The translations under genes were made by a program, and so were the position numbers. From the NCBI RefSeq assembly GCF_011398925.1, contig NZ_AP022842.1:2034001-2098000 (forward strand): a DNA stretch of 64,000 bases, given 5' to 3'. Origin of the DNA: Bacillus sp. KH172YL63. GTDB taxonomy: Bacteria > Bacillota > Bacilli > Bacillales > Bacillaceae_B. This document shows positions 1 to 9,106 of the stretch, in pieces. Under the pieces are notes generated by a model. That model did no database searches. It had not been told where the DNA came from and saw nothing but the letters and a program-made list of their open reading frames with translations. The stretch's first letter is position 1, and the number at the start of each line of letters is the position of its first letter.

Positions 1-1028
1 GGCTGAGGAGGGAGATTTTCAGTGACAGTCTTTCTGAACTCTTTCTCATCCTCGATATTCAACCCATGATTTTCTTTATAAAGAGCATTCAATGATTGTG
101 ACACCGAACCGTCTTCATTCATTTCATCAATCGTCATGAAGTGTGCCGGCAGGACAATCAGGTCATTTTCAAGATTTTTGTAACGTGAATATAGCGTTTG
201 TCTTAAATCGCCGACCCAATCTTCGGCCTTACCTGCTAAATCCGGTCTTCCGATGGAATCAATAAACAGGATATCGCCTGTTAACAGGTAATGCTCATTT
301 ACAATAAATGATGTGCTTCCGATTGTATGACCGGGTGAATAGACCGCTTCGATCTTCGAGTCGCCCACTTCTACCACGGTATTGTCTTCAAGTGCAGTAA
401 AATCGAATTGAACCTCTTCCGCATCTTTCGGCGGTAAATAATAAGGTGCCTGATATTCCTCGCTTAATTGGCGGCCGCCAGAAATATGATCGGCATGCAG
501 ATGGGTATCAAGAACTGCTTTGACTTTCAGACCTTTCTCCTGGATAAAGGTTTTATAAGGTTCCAATAAACGGGCTGCATCGATGAATGCCACTTCTCCA
601 TCCGACACAATTGCATAGGATAGGCATCCCTTGCCGATCCGTACAAATTGGTATACTTCTCCATGTGGAATGTCCCCGATTTTAATGGGTTCGAGATGCT
701 CACTCCAGGCTTGCATTCCGCCTTCCACTGAGTAAATGTTGTCCATCCCTGCTTCAATCAGCATGTTTGCAGTCTTCGTTGAAGAATTTCCCTTGGCACA
801 TATGACATAAATCGGTTCACCTTGCGGGAGGGTGTTTTTAACCGATTCAAGATTTTCTTTCAGCTCGTTAAAAGGTTTGTTGATGATGGTAACGTTGTTT
901 CCTTCCACCTTCCAATCATCAAAAGCATCTTTTGGACGGACGTCGAGAATGAACATTTTATCCCCGTTAATGATTTTTTTAGTGAGCTCGCTTGCTGATA
1001 ATTGTTTGATTGTCATCGTCATAATCAT
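1..1028 (-). CDS. rhodanese / metallo-beta-lactamase protein, copy 1 (3' end cut by window edge)
   Basis: An N-terminal rhodanese domain with active-site loop CAKGNSS is followed by an ETHE1-like metallo-beta-lactamase domain with the HTHLHADH zinc motif and SPGHT. The arrangement matches B. subtilis YrkH. Expected role is persulfide handling: the rhodanese moves sulfane sulfur and the metal domain oxidises or cleaves persulfide (known for the family, not shown here). About 342 residues are visible and the C-terminus lies outside the window. Three in-frame ATGs (1028, 1022, 1016) follow a GGAGGAG site, so the exact start is open. It is a close paralogue of the gene at 7856-8983. A weak CstR-like half palindrome lies upstream at 1092-1105. 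Confidence 0.93.
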   Translation of the reverse strand, partial: MIMTMTIKQLSASELTKKIINGDKMFILDVRPKDAFDDWKVEGNNVTIINKPFNELKENLESVKNTLPQGEPIYVICAKGNSSTKTANMLIEAGMDNIYSVEGGMQAWSEHLEPIKIGDIPHGEVYQFVRIGKGCLSYAIVSDGEVAFIDAARLLEPYKTFIQEKGLKVKAVLDTHLHADHISGGRQLSEEYQAPYYLPPKDAEEVQFDFTALEDNTVVEVGDSKIEAVYSPGHTIGSTSFIVNEHYLLTGDILFIDSIGRPDLAGKAEDWVGDLRQTLYSRYKNLENDLIVLPAHFMTIDEMNEDGSVSQSLNALYKENHGLNIEDEKEFRKTVTENLPPQ

Positions 1029-1091
1029 AACTCCTCCCTCAAAATTATTTTTCCTCAATAGTCATACATTATCCTTTAAATGATTCTTTAA

Positions 1092-1105
1092 ACCTGTATG
1101 GGTAT
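1092..1105 (-). promoter_or_regulatory. weak CstR-like operator
   Basis: Read on the minus strand the site is ATACCCATACAGGT, with one good ATACCC half and a poor second half. It sits upstream of rhodanese/MBL copy 1. No clear -35/-10 pair frames it, unlike the three stronger sites in this window, so it is a tentative member of the same regulon. Confidence 0.35.
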
Positions 1106-1121
1106 ATAAAATTTCGTCAGT

Positions 1122-1418
1122 CTATTCCATTTTCCCTTCCCATACAGACATTCCACCTTGCATATTGGTGACTGAAAACCCTTGATAATCAAGAAACTTG
1201 ACTGCCTGGCTGCTTCTGCCGCCAGATTGACAGACTACGATATAATCTGTTCTTTTGTTCAATTCATTCATTCGGAATTCAAGTAATCCAAGTGGAATGT
1301 TTACACTTCCCGGGATTTTTCCGGTTTTCACTTCTGCCACTTCACGGACATCGATGATATTCAGCGTTTCCCCTGATTCCAGTCGCTTTTTCACTTCACT
1401 TGCCAATATGGTCTTCAT
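1122..1418 (-). CDS. single-domain rhodanese
   Basis: A 98-residue cytosolic rhodanese. It carries the DVRE substrate-binding motif near residue 24 and the active-site loop CQSGGRS near residue 64, whose Cys would carry the persulfide. Full length for a single rhodanese domain. It starts at an ATG behind AAAGGGGAG and lies 30 bp after the membrane-anchored rhodanese, so the two are probably co-transcribed from the promoter at 1867-1895. Role: sulfane-sulfur transfer within the persulfide module (inferred from family and context). Confidence 0.93.
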   Translation of the reverse strand: MKTILASEVKKRLESGETLNIIDVREVAEVKTGKIPGSVNIPLGLLEFRMNELNKRTDYIVVCQSGGRSSQAVKFLDYQGFSVTNMQGGMSVWEGKME

Positions 1419-1448
1419 TTGTTTCTCCCCTTTTTCATGCGGATTGGT

Positions 1449-1814
1449 TTATATTAAATTCCAGGCGTTCATCCCGCCGCGTACATTCGTGACCGAGGTG
1501 AACCCTTTTTGTTTTAAGATTTTACATGCATTTGCGCTTCTCATCCCGCTCTGACAAATGACCACCACTTCTTTTTCTTTCGATAGTTGGTCCGTTTGCT
1601 TGTGGAGGGATTGTAACGGCATATTTTTAAATGTTTTGATATGCTTGTTTTTATATTCCCCTGGTGTTCTCACGTCGATAAATTGCTTGCTCCGATCGTT
1701 GAGCATCCCTTTTAGTTCACCCGTGGATATTTGATTGATGCCTTTCCCGTTTTTTTTCACCATCATATAAAGCATAATAAGTACGGCAAGAATGATTAAT
1801 CCTAAGAATTCCAT
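1449..1814 (-). CDS. membrane-anchored rhodanese
   Basis: A 121-residue protein with one N-terminal hydrophobic segment (about residues 3-20) followed by a rhodanese domain with DVRTPGEY and the catalytic loop CQSGMRS. Topology suggests the rhodanese is on the cytoplasmic side, close to the membrane. The start at 1814 is preferred over the longer ORF start at 1895 because an AGAGGTG site lies 7-8 bases before it and the longer form would run through the promoter. It is the first gene of a two-gene operon with the rhodanese at 1122-1418, under a CstR-like operator. Confidence 0.92.
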   Translation of the reverse strand: MEFLGLIILAVLIMLYMMVKKNGKGINQISTGELKGMLNDRSKQFIDVRTPGEYKNKHIKTFKNMPLQSLHKQTDQLSKEKEVVVICQSGMRSANACKILKQKGFTSVTNVRGGMNAWNLI

Positions 1815-1866
1815 GTGTTGCACCTCTTCTTCTTTATTTTGGGCTATGCGCCTCATGTCTATATGT

Positions 1867-1895
1867 ATTATATACCCCATTGGGTATAATGTCAA
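1867..1895 (-). promoter_or_regulatory. sigma-A promoter with CstR-like operator in the spacer
   Basis: On the minus strand TTGACA (1890-1895) and TATAAT (1867-1872) are separated by exactly 17 bp. The palindrome ATACCCCATTGGGTAT (1872-1887) fills the spacer. The same geometry recurs at the CstR gene's own promoter (10871-10899). It is predicted to drive the two rhodanese genes and to be repressed by the CstR-like protein until persulfide modifies it. Confidence 0.8.
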
Positions 1896-2020
1896 ACAGC
1901 ACTTTTAGGTGATTGTATGCTTTCGTTTGCTCTGCTGGGGTTCGTTGCATCACCATCAAATTGAAGGTCGTCGGTTCCATGCCGCAGGAACAGAAATATA
2001 CATAAATTGTTGATAAAATC

Positions 2021-2051
2021 TCACAAAAAGTTCACGGTTATTCACTATAAT
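2021..2051 (+). promoter_or_regulatory. direct TCAC repeats and -10 box before the response regulator
   Basis: Three TCAC elements start at 2021, 2032 and 2042, spaced 11 and 10 bp, and are followed directly by TATAAT (2046-2051). There is no recognisable -35 hexamer. Helical-turn repeats in the -35 position are typical of activator boxes for OmpR/PhoP-type regulators, so autoregulation by the adjacent response regulator is likely (inference). Confidence 0.5.
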
Positions 2052-2095
2052 AATACTTGATGCAATTTCTTATTTTTGAGTTTGGAGTGGTTTGA

Positions 2096-2782
2096 ATGAA
2101 ACAATGGAATATACTGATCGTTGACGATGAACCGGAAATGAGACAGCTGATCAAACTGTATTTAAACAGGCAGCACTATTTTTGTGTTGAAGCTGAGAAT
2201 GGACTCGCCGCCCTAGATCAGTTGAATAAAACCCACATTGATTTAATGATTGTGGATATCATGATGCCATTTATGGATGGCTTTCAGCTGTTGGAAGAAG
2301 TGAGGGAAAGAAGTGAGGTCCCCTTTATCTTCCTATCGGCAAAAGGTGATGACCTGGATAAAGTGAAAGGGCTCAAACTCGGGAGTGACGACTATATGGT
2401 AAAGCCTTTCAATGCAGAAGAATTGGTTGCAAGGATTGAAACCATCCTCCGCAGGTCGTACGGCGTGCAGATGAGTCAGCGTTCAATGGTGGAACGTTTT
2501 GGTCCTGTATCATTCAATCTGGCTTCGAGAACGGTGACTGTTGGTGACCATTCTCCCAGATTGACACTGAAGGAATATGAATTGTTCCTTTTCCTGGCAA
2601 GACACCAAGGGAGGGTTTATAAGAGGGATCAGCTCCTTGATCACATCTGGGGAAATGATTATGAAGGAAGCGACCGGACGGTGGATACCCACATCAAAAC
2701 ACTGCGCCTGAAGTTAAAAGGATACGGGCATTTGATAGAGACAGTCTGGGGGCTGGGGTATAAATTTGAGGTCTCACTGTGA
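2096..2782 (+). CDS. OmpR-family response regulator
   Basis: A 228-residue regulator: receiver domain (1-120) with acidic pair D10/D11, phospho-acceptor D54 in VDIMMP and the conserved Lys in VKPF, then a winged-helix DNA-binding domain (about 130-226) ending in TVWGLGYKF. Its stop overlaps the start of the histidine kinase gene by 4 bp, so the two are translationally coupled. In B. subtilis the yrkP/yrkQ pair lies in the same neighbourhood as yrkD-yrkJ, so this is probably the YrkP counterpart; the stimulus is unknown. Confidence 0.95.
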   Translation: MKQWNILIVDDEPEMRQLIKLYLNRQHYFCVEAENGLAALDQLNKTHIDLMIVDIMMPFMDGFQLLEEVRERSEVPFIFLSAKGDDLDKVKGLKLGSDDYMVKPFNAEELVARIETILRRSYGVQMSQRSMVERFGPVSFNLASRTVTVGDHSPRLTLKEYELFLFLARHQGRVYKRDQLLDHIWGNDYEGSDRTVDTHIKTLRLKLKGYGHLIETVWGLGYKFEVSL

Positions 2783-4182
2783 AGAGAGGATCCCTTTCCC
2801 TAAATAAAAAAGTGTCCCTGCTGTTATTGAGCAGTTTATTTTTAACGATTGTCTTCTCGTTTCTGTTTATCCACTTTCTTTATAAGGATCTTTACATCGG
2901 GACTGTCAAAGAGTCCCTCCTCTATCAGGGACAGCGGACGGCAGACCACTATCATTACGGTGATGTCAGCGGGAATGTCAAAGATAAAATCCTGTGGTAT
3001 AACGTGATTTCTCCGTATGAAGTGACTGTAGTGGAAAACCTTGATGATTTACAAATCAGTTTTCCATATCAGATTGAAGAAAAGCCTCTCATTAATGAAA
3101 GCGATCTTCATGTACTCAAACAAGGTGCACATATTATGAAGGAAGGGTATGTGAAAGAGTTCCACCGGAATGTAATCGGGGCTGTGTTCCCCTTGATGAA
3201 TGAAGAGAGATTAATGGGTTATCTGTTCATTTACATCCCCCTTGCCGAAATGACGGAAGTATTCAGTAAAGGCATTCCGATTTTACTGTTGGCCGGGGTC
3301 CTGTTTTATTTCGTCCTTTTTATCATTATTCAATCAACGCTTTCCTCCCTGTTCAAACCAGTAAGGGAAATGCAGAACTTCTCCAATAAGGTGGCAAAGG
3401 GAGATTTCTCTGAACGGGTCACCGTTACATCTCATGATGAAATGGCTGAGCTTGCCCATACATTCAACAGTATGGTGGATTCCCTTCAGCACCAGGAAGA
3501 ACGGAAGAGGCAATTTCTTTCAAATGTTGCCCACGAATTGCGTACCCCCCTTACCTATATCGGCGGCTATGCAAAAGCATTGACAGATAAGGTGCAGATG
3601 AACCCGGAGGAAATCGAAAACAGCCTCCAGCTCATCCAAAAGGAATCCGTACGCATGCAGAAGCTGATTACCGAACTGTTAGAACTGAACAAGTTGGAAG
3701 ATGCATCATTTTCATTGGACGTTGAACCAATTGTCCTGTCACAATTCATCATGGATTCACTCAGTATGATCCGCCCGTTTGCAGAATCAAAGCAAATTGA
3801 CTTTCAACATGAGCTGGACGAAGACTTAATCATATCCGGGGACCCGGACCGGGTGATGCAAGTGCTTTATAATGTCCTTGACAATGCTTTCAAATACTCA
3901 CAGAGAAACAGCTCAATCGTCGTATGGTCCTATGAAGAAGAAGGCATGGCGGTCGTCAAGATAAAAGATGAGGGAATCGGCATTCCACAAGCATCTCTTT
4001 CACAAATCGGTGAACGTTTCTTCCGTTCAGATCTCTCAAGAACCCGTGATACAGGCGGATACGGACTTGGCTTGTCTATCGCCAAAGAAATCATGCGCAA
4101 ACATGAAGGGACATTGTTCATCGAAAGTGAGGAAAATAAAGGCACCACTGTGTATTTGAAGTTCCCTCTTCTGGAGGTTTAG
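2779..4182 (+). CDS. HAMP-domain sensor histidine kinase
   Basis: A 467-residue membrane kinase: TM1 about 12-34, an extracellular sensor region of about 130 residues, TM2 about 165-188, HAMP (about 190-240), a HisKA domain with phospho-acceptor H252 in AHELRTP, and an ATPase domain with N box NVLDNAFKYS, G1 DEGIGIP and G2 GGYGLGLS. The start codon is GTG, overlapping the response-regulator stop. It is the cognate kinase of the gene before it. The sensor region shows no domain I can name, so the ligand cannot be inferred. Confidence 0.95.
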   Translation: MKRGSLSLNKKVSLLLLSSLFLTIVFSFLFIHFLYKDLYIGTVKESLLYQGQRTADHYHYGDVSGNVKDKILWYNVISPYEVTVVENLDDLQISFPYQIEEKPLINESDLHVLKQGAHIMKEGYVKEFHRNVIGAVFPLMNEERLMGYLFIYIPLAEMTEVFSKGIPILLLAGVLFYFVLFIIIQSTLSSLFKPVREMQNFSNKVAKGDFSERVTVTSHDEMAELAHTFNSMVDSLQHQEERKRQFLSNVAHELRTPLTYIGGYAKALTDKVQMNPEEIENSLQLIQKESVRMQKLITELLELNKLEDASFSLDVEPIVLSQFIMDSLSMIRPFAESKQIDFQHELDEDLIISGDPDRVMQVLYNVLDNAFKYSQRNSSIVVWSYEEEGMAVVKIKDEGIGIPQASLSQIGERFFRSDLSRTRDTGGYGLGLSIAKEIMRKHEGTLFIESEENKGTTVYLKFPLLEV

Positions 4183-4211
4183 TTCACTTGCAGTCTTTCA
4201 GGAAATAAAAT

Positions 4212-4253
4212 AAAGCGAAAGACAAAGTCATTTCCGACTCGGTCTTTCGCTTT
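4212..4253. terminator. bidirectional intrinsic terminator
   Basis: A 12-bp stem AAAGCGAAAGAC / GTCTTTCGCTTT with an 18-base loop. It lies between the converging kinase gene (+) and the YpuA-like gene (-) and can serve both. Confidence 0.85.
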
Positions 4254-4259
4254 TATCGC

Positions 4260-5180
4260 TTAACCAAATAAATTTTTAATGGAAGCAAAGAAATCTTTGA
4301 TCGCTTCGATGAGAGCTGTAAAGAAATCAGACACCTTTTGGCCGAATCCTTTATCATTCACGATGTCTTTGATTGTGCTTTGAATATCTTTCGTCAAGTC
4401 ATCAAGCTGCTGCTGAACATTATCAAAGTTGATGTCAAGGGATCGCATCTTATCAAATAGATCAATCAGCAATTGACGATCTTCAGGACTTAAATCAATA
4501 TTCAACGTTTTTAACTTCTCTTCAACGATTTTCTCGATTTCTTCTTTTGTGGCAGGATTCTGATCGGCAATTTCTTTTTTGATCTCTGTCAACAGTTTGC
4601 TGACTTCTTCTTTGTCGATCCCTGCTTCTTTTGCCAGTTCAGTTGCGACATTCAGTTCTTCATTTGCCACTTCCATCCGAACCGTATCCAGCTTCTCCCC
4701 GCTGACATCATAGGCTTTGTAGATCCCGACCAACGCGGAATGTCCACTCACCTTCACAGGGGATGCAACATCAACGACTGCATTTTCCACCCCTGCCGTC
4801 AACAGGGCATTGGAATACATGGAATTGGTCACTTCAGTGATATTTTCAGGCGTGACGATATTCACTGTAAGCCCTTCACCCTTTTCCTTCCGGGTGATCA
4901 TGGCAGATGAAAACATGCGGGCGTTGCGGTTTTCACCCTCTATATATTTTACAAGGTCTTCACCAGTGGCGGTGAATTCTTCAACCTCAGTGCCTTCATC
5001 CACACCCAGTTGGGCTTGGACTTCTTTTTTCTGCTGAGAGGTCAGCGTTTCCCCATACACGACGATAGGCAGTCCGAATTTTTCATTAATGCTTGCTTTA
5101 TCATGATCTGCTGCTGACGCTGATTGAATCCCGCTAACCAGTAGTGTACATAGTAAGGCGATTCCCATCATCTTTTTCAT
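4260..5180 (-). CDS. DUF1002 (YpuA-like) exported protein
   Basis: A 306-residue protein with a clear signal peptide (MKKMMGIALL start, hydrophobic core, SASA-type cleavage site near residue 24) and the DUF1002 family body. The C-terminal third is rich in charged helices and ends in an amphipathic phenylalanine-rich tail. B. subtilis YpuA is the closest named relative; its role in the cell envelope is not established. I take the ATG at 5180 because AAGGGAG lies 7 bases before it; 5186 would leave almost no spacing. Single-gene unit between a bidirectional terminator and the PAS kinase. Confidence 0.88.
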   Translation of the reverse strand: MKKMMGIALLCTLLVSGIQSASAADHDKASINEKFGLPIVVYGETLTSQQKKEVQAQLGVDEGTEVEEFTATGEDLVKYIEGENRNARMFSSAMITRKEKGEGLTVNIVTPENITEVTNSMYSNALLTAGVENAVVDVASPVKVSGHSALVGIYKAYDVSGEKLDTVRMEVANEELNVATELAKEAGIDKEEVSKLLTEIKKEIADQNPATKEEIEKIVEEKLKTLNIDLSPEDRQLLIDLFDKMRSLDINFDNVQQQLDDLTKDIQSTIKDIVNDKGFGQKVSDFFTALIEAIKDFFASIKNLFG

Positions 5181-5349
5181 GTTCATTCTCCCTTTTCTAA
5201 TCATTGTGATCGATCAGCCGGGACAACCCGGCCATTTCCCCATTGTAAGCTATTCTTAGACGGCTTTCATCCATCCAGGGTCTGATTTACTTCTTAGACG
5301 AAACATGTATATGAAACGTTACACACTTTTAGAATGGACGGTATCACGG

Positions 5350-6813
5350 TCAATCCTTAGCATACACAGGAAGGGGAAAAGCCACCTTGACACATGTCCC
5401 TCCTGACCCGCTCGTGATATTCACATCCCCCAGGTGATTTTCGACGATTTGCTTACTGACCATGATGCCGAGTCCCGTTCCATTCTCTTTTGTAGTAAAG
5501 AATGGTTCTCCGATTCTGTTCAACACTTCCTTCGGTATCCCCTCCCCTTCATCGATGAAGCAGACGCAGGCCATTTGTTCGATTTCCTCTACATGAATCG
5601 ATACCCTGCCACCCATACTCATGGATTCAATGGCATTTTTAATGAAATTAATGAATACCTGTTTAATCTGATTGGCATCCCCAATGACGATGCACGAATC
5701 TTCTTTATATGTAGTCTGTATCTCAATGTTTTTCATGATGGCATCTGTATTAATCAGTGTGATGACCTGTTTCAATAACACAATCAGGTCTACTTCCTGC
5801 ATATCCGAAACCTTGGGTTTTGCCAGGGACAGCAGTTCATTCAAAATCAATTCAATCCTGCTCATTTCACTCATGATCACGTCGAAATAGTACTGCTTAT
5901 ATGTATGATCCCTCTCCATCAGCTGGAGGAAACCTTTGATGGATGTGATCGGATTGCGGATTTCGTGTGCGATGCCTGCTGCCAGCTGACCGGCCACTGA
6001 TAATTTTTCAGACCTGATCATGAGCTCTTCGGTCAGTTTCCTCTGTGAGAGATCCCGGATCATGACGTGAGACACTAGCTCATGATGGATATAGGTTGGG
6101 ATTGCCTTCACTTCTACCTCCACAACAGAACCGTCCAGACAAATAAGCTTTTCGATTTCAGGGAGAACCGCTTCCCCTTTATTAAGACGTTCAATTCTTC
6201 TTAACACTTGTTCTTTGTAGTCTGGGTGAATGAAATCAAGGATGTTCCGATTCACGATGTCGTCTTTCGATTTCGCTTTCAGGAAATTGATGCCGGTTTC
6301 GTTGATATACTGACAAATGCCATTTTGACTGATCATTACTGTATCAGGAGAGAATTCAACCATCTTACTATACAGTTCTTCCCGTCTCTTCAGTTCTTCT
6401 TCATTTCTTTTGAGAGAGGTGATGTTCTTGGCAATTCCATATACGCCGATGATTTCATTGGATGTTTCCACTGGGAACATGGTGATATTGACTTCCACCA
6501 ATGTGCCTTGTGCATGCATCACTGTGAAATCGAAGTTTTGTATACTTCCATTTTTAACCGAGGGGAAATGGATGAAAGAAGAACCTTTTTCGGTCGGGGG
6601 GATGATTTCAATGAAGTTTTTTTCAGTCAATTGATTCGGGGAATATCCTGTTATCAGTTCGCACGGCTTATTTGCATAAATGAATCGACCTTCCAGATCT
6701 AAAACGAATAAACCATCTGCATTACTTGTAAATGAGATTTGATCGGATTCAAGCTTATGTTCGATATGTTGTTTAAGTAATGTTCTTTTTCTCGATGCTT
6801 CTTCTCCAGACAT
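5350..6813 (-). CDS. two-PAS sensor kinase of the sporulation-kinase type
   Basis: A 487-residue soluble kinase: PAS domain 1 (about 22-135), PAS domain 2 (about 145-260), HisKA with H283 in AHEIRNPITSIKGFL, and an ATPase domain with NFIKNAIES and GEGIP. The HEIRNPITSIKGFLQLM box is the signature of the B. subtilis KinA/KinE phosphorelay kinases, which feed phosphate to Spo0F. There is no membrane segment and no adjacent response regulator, as expected for an orphan phosphorelay kinase. The start at 6813 is supported by AAAGGAGAG 8 bases upstream; the longer ORF start at 6873 has no ribosome site. Confidence 0.92.
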   Translation of the reverse strand: MSGEEASRKRTLLKQHIEHKLESDQISFTSNADGLFVLDLEGRFIYANKPCELITGYSPNQLTEKNFIEIIPPTEKGSSFIHFPSVKNGSIQNFDFTVMHAQGTLVEVNITMFPVETSNEIIGVYGIAKNITSLKRNEEELKRREELYSKMVEFSPDTVMISQNGICQYINETGINFLKAKSKDDIVNRNILDFIHPDYKEQVLRRIERLNKGEAVLPEIEKLICLDGSVVEVEVKAIPTYIHHELVSHVMIRDLSQRKLTEELMIRSEKLSVAGQLAAGIAHEIRNPITSIKGFLQLMERDHTYKQYYFDVIMSEMSRIELILNELLSLAKPKVSDMQEVDLIVLLKQVITLINTDAIMKNIEIQTTYKEDSCIVIGDANQIKQVFINFIKNAIESMSMGGRVSIHVEEIEQMACVCFIDEGEGIPKEVLNRIGEPFFTTKENGTGLGIMVSKQIVENHLGDVNITSGSGGTCVKVAFPLPVYAKD

Positions 6814-6934
6814 GGCTCTCTCTCCTTTTTTAACGGTATATGGAAATGGATGTCCATATACCTCATTGTACATAAGAATAGTAGAATTGTATAAGCCTTT
6901 CTGGAAAAGTCATGAAATTCCTTCACAGAAGAAA

Positions 6935-6991
6935 AGCCTGGAACCTTTATGCCATCTATTTAAAGAATAGATGGTACGAAGGCTCCAGGCT
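6935..6991 (-). terminator. long hairpin terminator after the TauE/SafE gene
   Basis: A stem of about 26 bp with a few mismatches, with arms beginning AGCCTGGAACC and ending GGCTCCAGGCT. On the minus strand it is followed by TTTTCTTC. It ends the sulfur operon that runs down from 10557. Confidence 0.75.
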
Positions 6992-6999
6992 CTCATTCA

Positions 7000-7776
7000 T
7001 TATAGTATATCCACCCAAATTTTGATGGCAGTCCCCAAGATGAGAATTGCAAGGATCATTTGAAGGATCTTTGTGTTCATTTTCTTGCCGGCCATTGCAC
7101 CTAGTGGTGAAGCGATTAGACTGGCTACTACCATGATCATGGCAGGCAGATAATCGACTTGACCTGTCGTGATTTTACCAACCGTCGATCCGATGGATGA
7201 AATCAGCGTGATGGCCAATGAAGAAGCGATGGTCATACGGGTTGGGATTTTTAGGACAACGAGCATGATTGGTACAAGCAGGAATGCTCCCGCAGCGCCG
7301 ACGATACCAGCGCCGACCCCTACGATCAGGGCAAGCGTTGCTGCCAGCCATTTGTTGAAGGAAACATCTTCAAGTTTCACGTCATCAATGCCCTTTTTAG
7401 GGATGAACATCATGACAGCGGCGATCAATGCAAGAATACCGTAGACAATATTGATTCCTGCTTCACTCATGAATTTTGAACCGTATCCTCCGACAAAGCT
7501 ACCAATCAAAATGCTGACACCCATATAGGTGATAAGCGTTTTGTTTAAAAAGCCTCCCTTTCGGTAAGCCCAAACGCCGCCAAGAGTGGCAAAGAACACC
7601 TGTACGGCACTGATTCCGGATACTTCGTGTGCAGAAAATGTTGCAACACCGAGTAAAGGCGGGATATAAAGGAGCATCGGGTATTTAATGATACTCCCCC
7701 CGATTCCCACCATCCCGGAAATATATGATCCGATAAAACCGATCAGAAAGATTGTAATAATAAATGCTAAATCCAT
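7000..7776 (-). CDS. TauE/SafE-family sulfite or sulfonate exporter (YrkJ-like)
   Basis: A 258-residue integral membrane protein with about seven to eight hydrophobic helices and the family repeats [12 protein letters not shown] and [13 protein letters not shown]. The family exports sulfite, thiosulfate or organosulfonates. As the last gene of the tusA-dsrE-tusA/rhodanese-MBL operon it would remove the sulfite or thiosulfate formed by persulfide oxidation (inference from context). Start ATG behind GGGAGGG. A small hairpin (7802-7829) separates it from the gene before it and could tune its expression. Confidence 0.92.
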   Translation of the reverse strand: MDLAFIITIFLIGFIGSYISGMVGIGGSIIKYPMLLYIPPLLGVATFSAHEVSGISAVQVFFATLGGVWAYRKGGFLNKTLITYMGVSILIGSFVGGYGSKFMSEAGINIVYGILALIAAVMMFIPKKGIDDVKLEDVSFNKWLAATLALIVGVGAGIVGAAGAFLLVPIMLVVLKIPTRMTIASSLAITLISSIGSTVGKITTGQVDYLPAMIMVVASLIASPLGAMAGKKMNTKILQMILAILILGTAIKIWVDIL

Positions 7777-7855
7777 AGAAAGTCCCTCCCTTATTAGTGA
7801 AACGGGAACCGCACCAGGCGAGTTCCCGTAGGATCAAACGTATGCGAGCGGGTCC

Positions 7856-8983
7856 TTAGCGGACGGCACAACGATTCGGTCCGATCTCCATTTCACGTTG
7901 TTTCTCTTCATCAGGGGTGATTTTCCCCATATTTGTTTCACGGATCTCCTGGTAGGCATTTGGTTGTGGAGGAAGATTCTCAGAAACCAATTTACGGAAT
8001 TCTTCTTCACTCTCAATGTTCAAACCATGATTTTTGGCAAATAATGTGCCAAGCTTCTCGCCTACAGAACCGTTGTCATTTAATTCATCGATGATCATGA
8101 AGTGTGCAGGAAGGACAGTCAATTCCATTGAAAGACCTTTATAACGAGAATACAGGCTTTCTCTAAGATCGGCTACCCAATCTTCAGCTTTCCCGGCCAA
8201 GTCAGGACGGCCGATGCTGTCAACGAACAGGATGTCACCGGATAGTAGATATTTTTCATCAATGACAAATGAAGTGGATCCGATTGTGTGACCTGGTGAA
8301 TAGAGTGCGTTGATGTCAATCGTAGTTTCTCCGATCACCACATGATTCCCGTCCTCAAGTGCTGCGTATTTGAATGTTACTTCTTCTGCATCTTTCGGAG
8401 GCAGCCAGTAAGTGGCATTCGTTTTCTCAGCAATTTGTCTACCACCGGAAATATGGTCAGCGTGCAAGTGAGTGTCGAACACGTGTGTGATGACAGCTCC
8501 TTTTTCTTCTGCAAAATCAGTGAAGATATCGGTCATACGGGTAGCATCCACGATTGCAGCTTCTCCCTTGGAAATGACCATGTAAGAAAGACAGCCTTTT
8601 CCTAAGCGTACAAATTGATACAGTTCCCCGCCGTCAGAAAGATCGCCGACCTTAACTGGTTCCAAGTGCTCACTCCAAGCTTTCATACCTCCCTCAAGAT
8701 AAGAAACATCTCTACCTTCTTCTGAAAGCATGTCAGCCACCATGATGGAAGATCCTTCTTTCGCACAGACAACAAGGATGTCTTGATCTTCTGGAAGTTG
8801 ATCCATGATTTCTTCTACACCGTCTAGTAAGTCGAAGTATGGAATATTTAAATATTCGAATTGTTCACCTTCAATTTTCCAATCTTCAAAAGCATCTACA
8901 TTTCGAACATCCAGGATGAATAATTTCTCCCGATTCATTACTTTTTGTGCAACTTCTTTTGTGTTCATTGCTTTAACCGCCAT
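7856..8983 (-). CDS. rhodanese / metallo-beta-lactamase protein, copy 2 (YrkH-like)
   Basis: 375 residues. The N-terminal rhodanese domain (about 8-105) has active-site C73 in CAKEGSS. The ETHE1-type metallo-beta-lactamase domain (about 120-340) has HTHLHADH (H172, H174, D176, H177), H232 in SPGHT, D250 and H294, a complete metal-binding set. S. aureus CstB has the same catalytic units in another order and oxidises persulfide to thiosulfate; a persulfide dioxygenase or transferase role is therefore likely here. Start ATG behind GGAGGGG. Fourth gene of the operon starting at the tusA promoter (10515-10557). Confidence 0.94.
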   Translation of the reverse strand: MAVKAMNTKEVAQKVMNREKLFILDVRNVDAFEDWKIEGEQFEYLNIPYFDLLDGVEEIMDQLPEDQDILVVCAKEGSSIMVADMLSEEGRDVSYLEGGMKAWSEHLEPVKVGDLSDGGELYQFVRLGKGCLSYMVISKGEAAIVDATRMTDIFTDFAEEKGAVITHVFDTHLHADHISGGRQIAEKTNATYWLPPKDAEEVTFKYAALEDGNHVVIGETTIDINALYSPGHTIGSTSFVIDEKYLLSGDILFVDSIGRPDLAGKAEDWVADLRESLYSRYKGLSMELTVLPAHFMIIDELNDNGSVGEKLGTLFAKNHGLNIESEEEFRKLVSENLPPQPNAYQEIRETNMGKITPDEEKQREMEIGPNRCAVR

Positions 8984-9106
8984 TGCATTCCCCTCCAGTT
9001 TCTCTCTCTTTATTGGTTATATCGGAGGACGCCCTCATTTCTGAAAAAGCTAGGATGAAAGCTGTCCCCGGATTTTACATTGCTTATGATAAATGTTTGT
9101 CACGGA

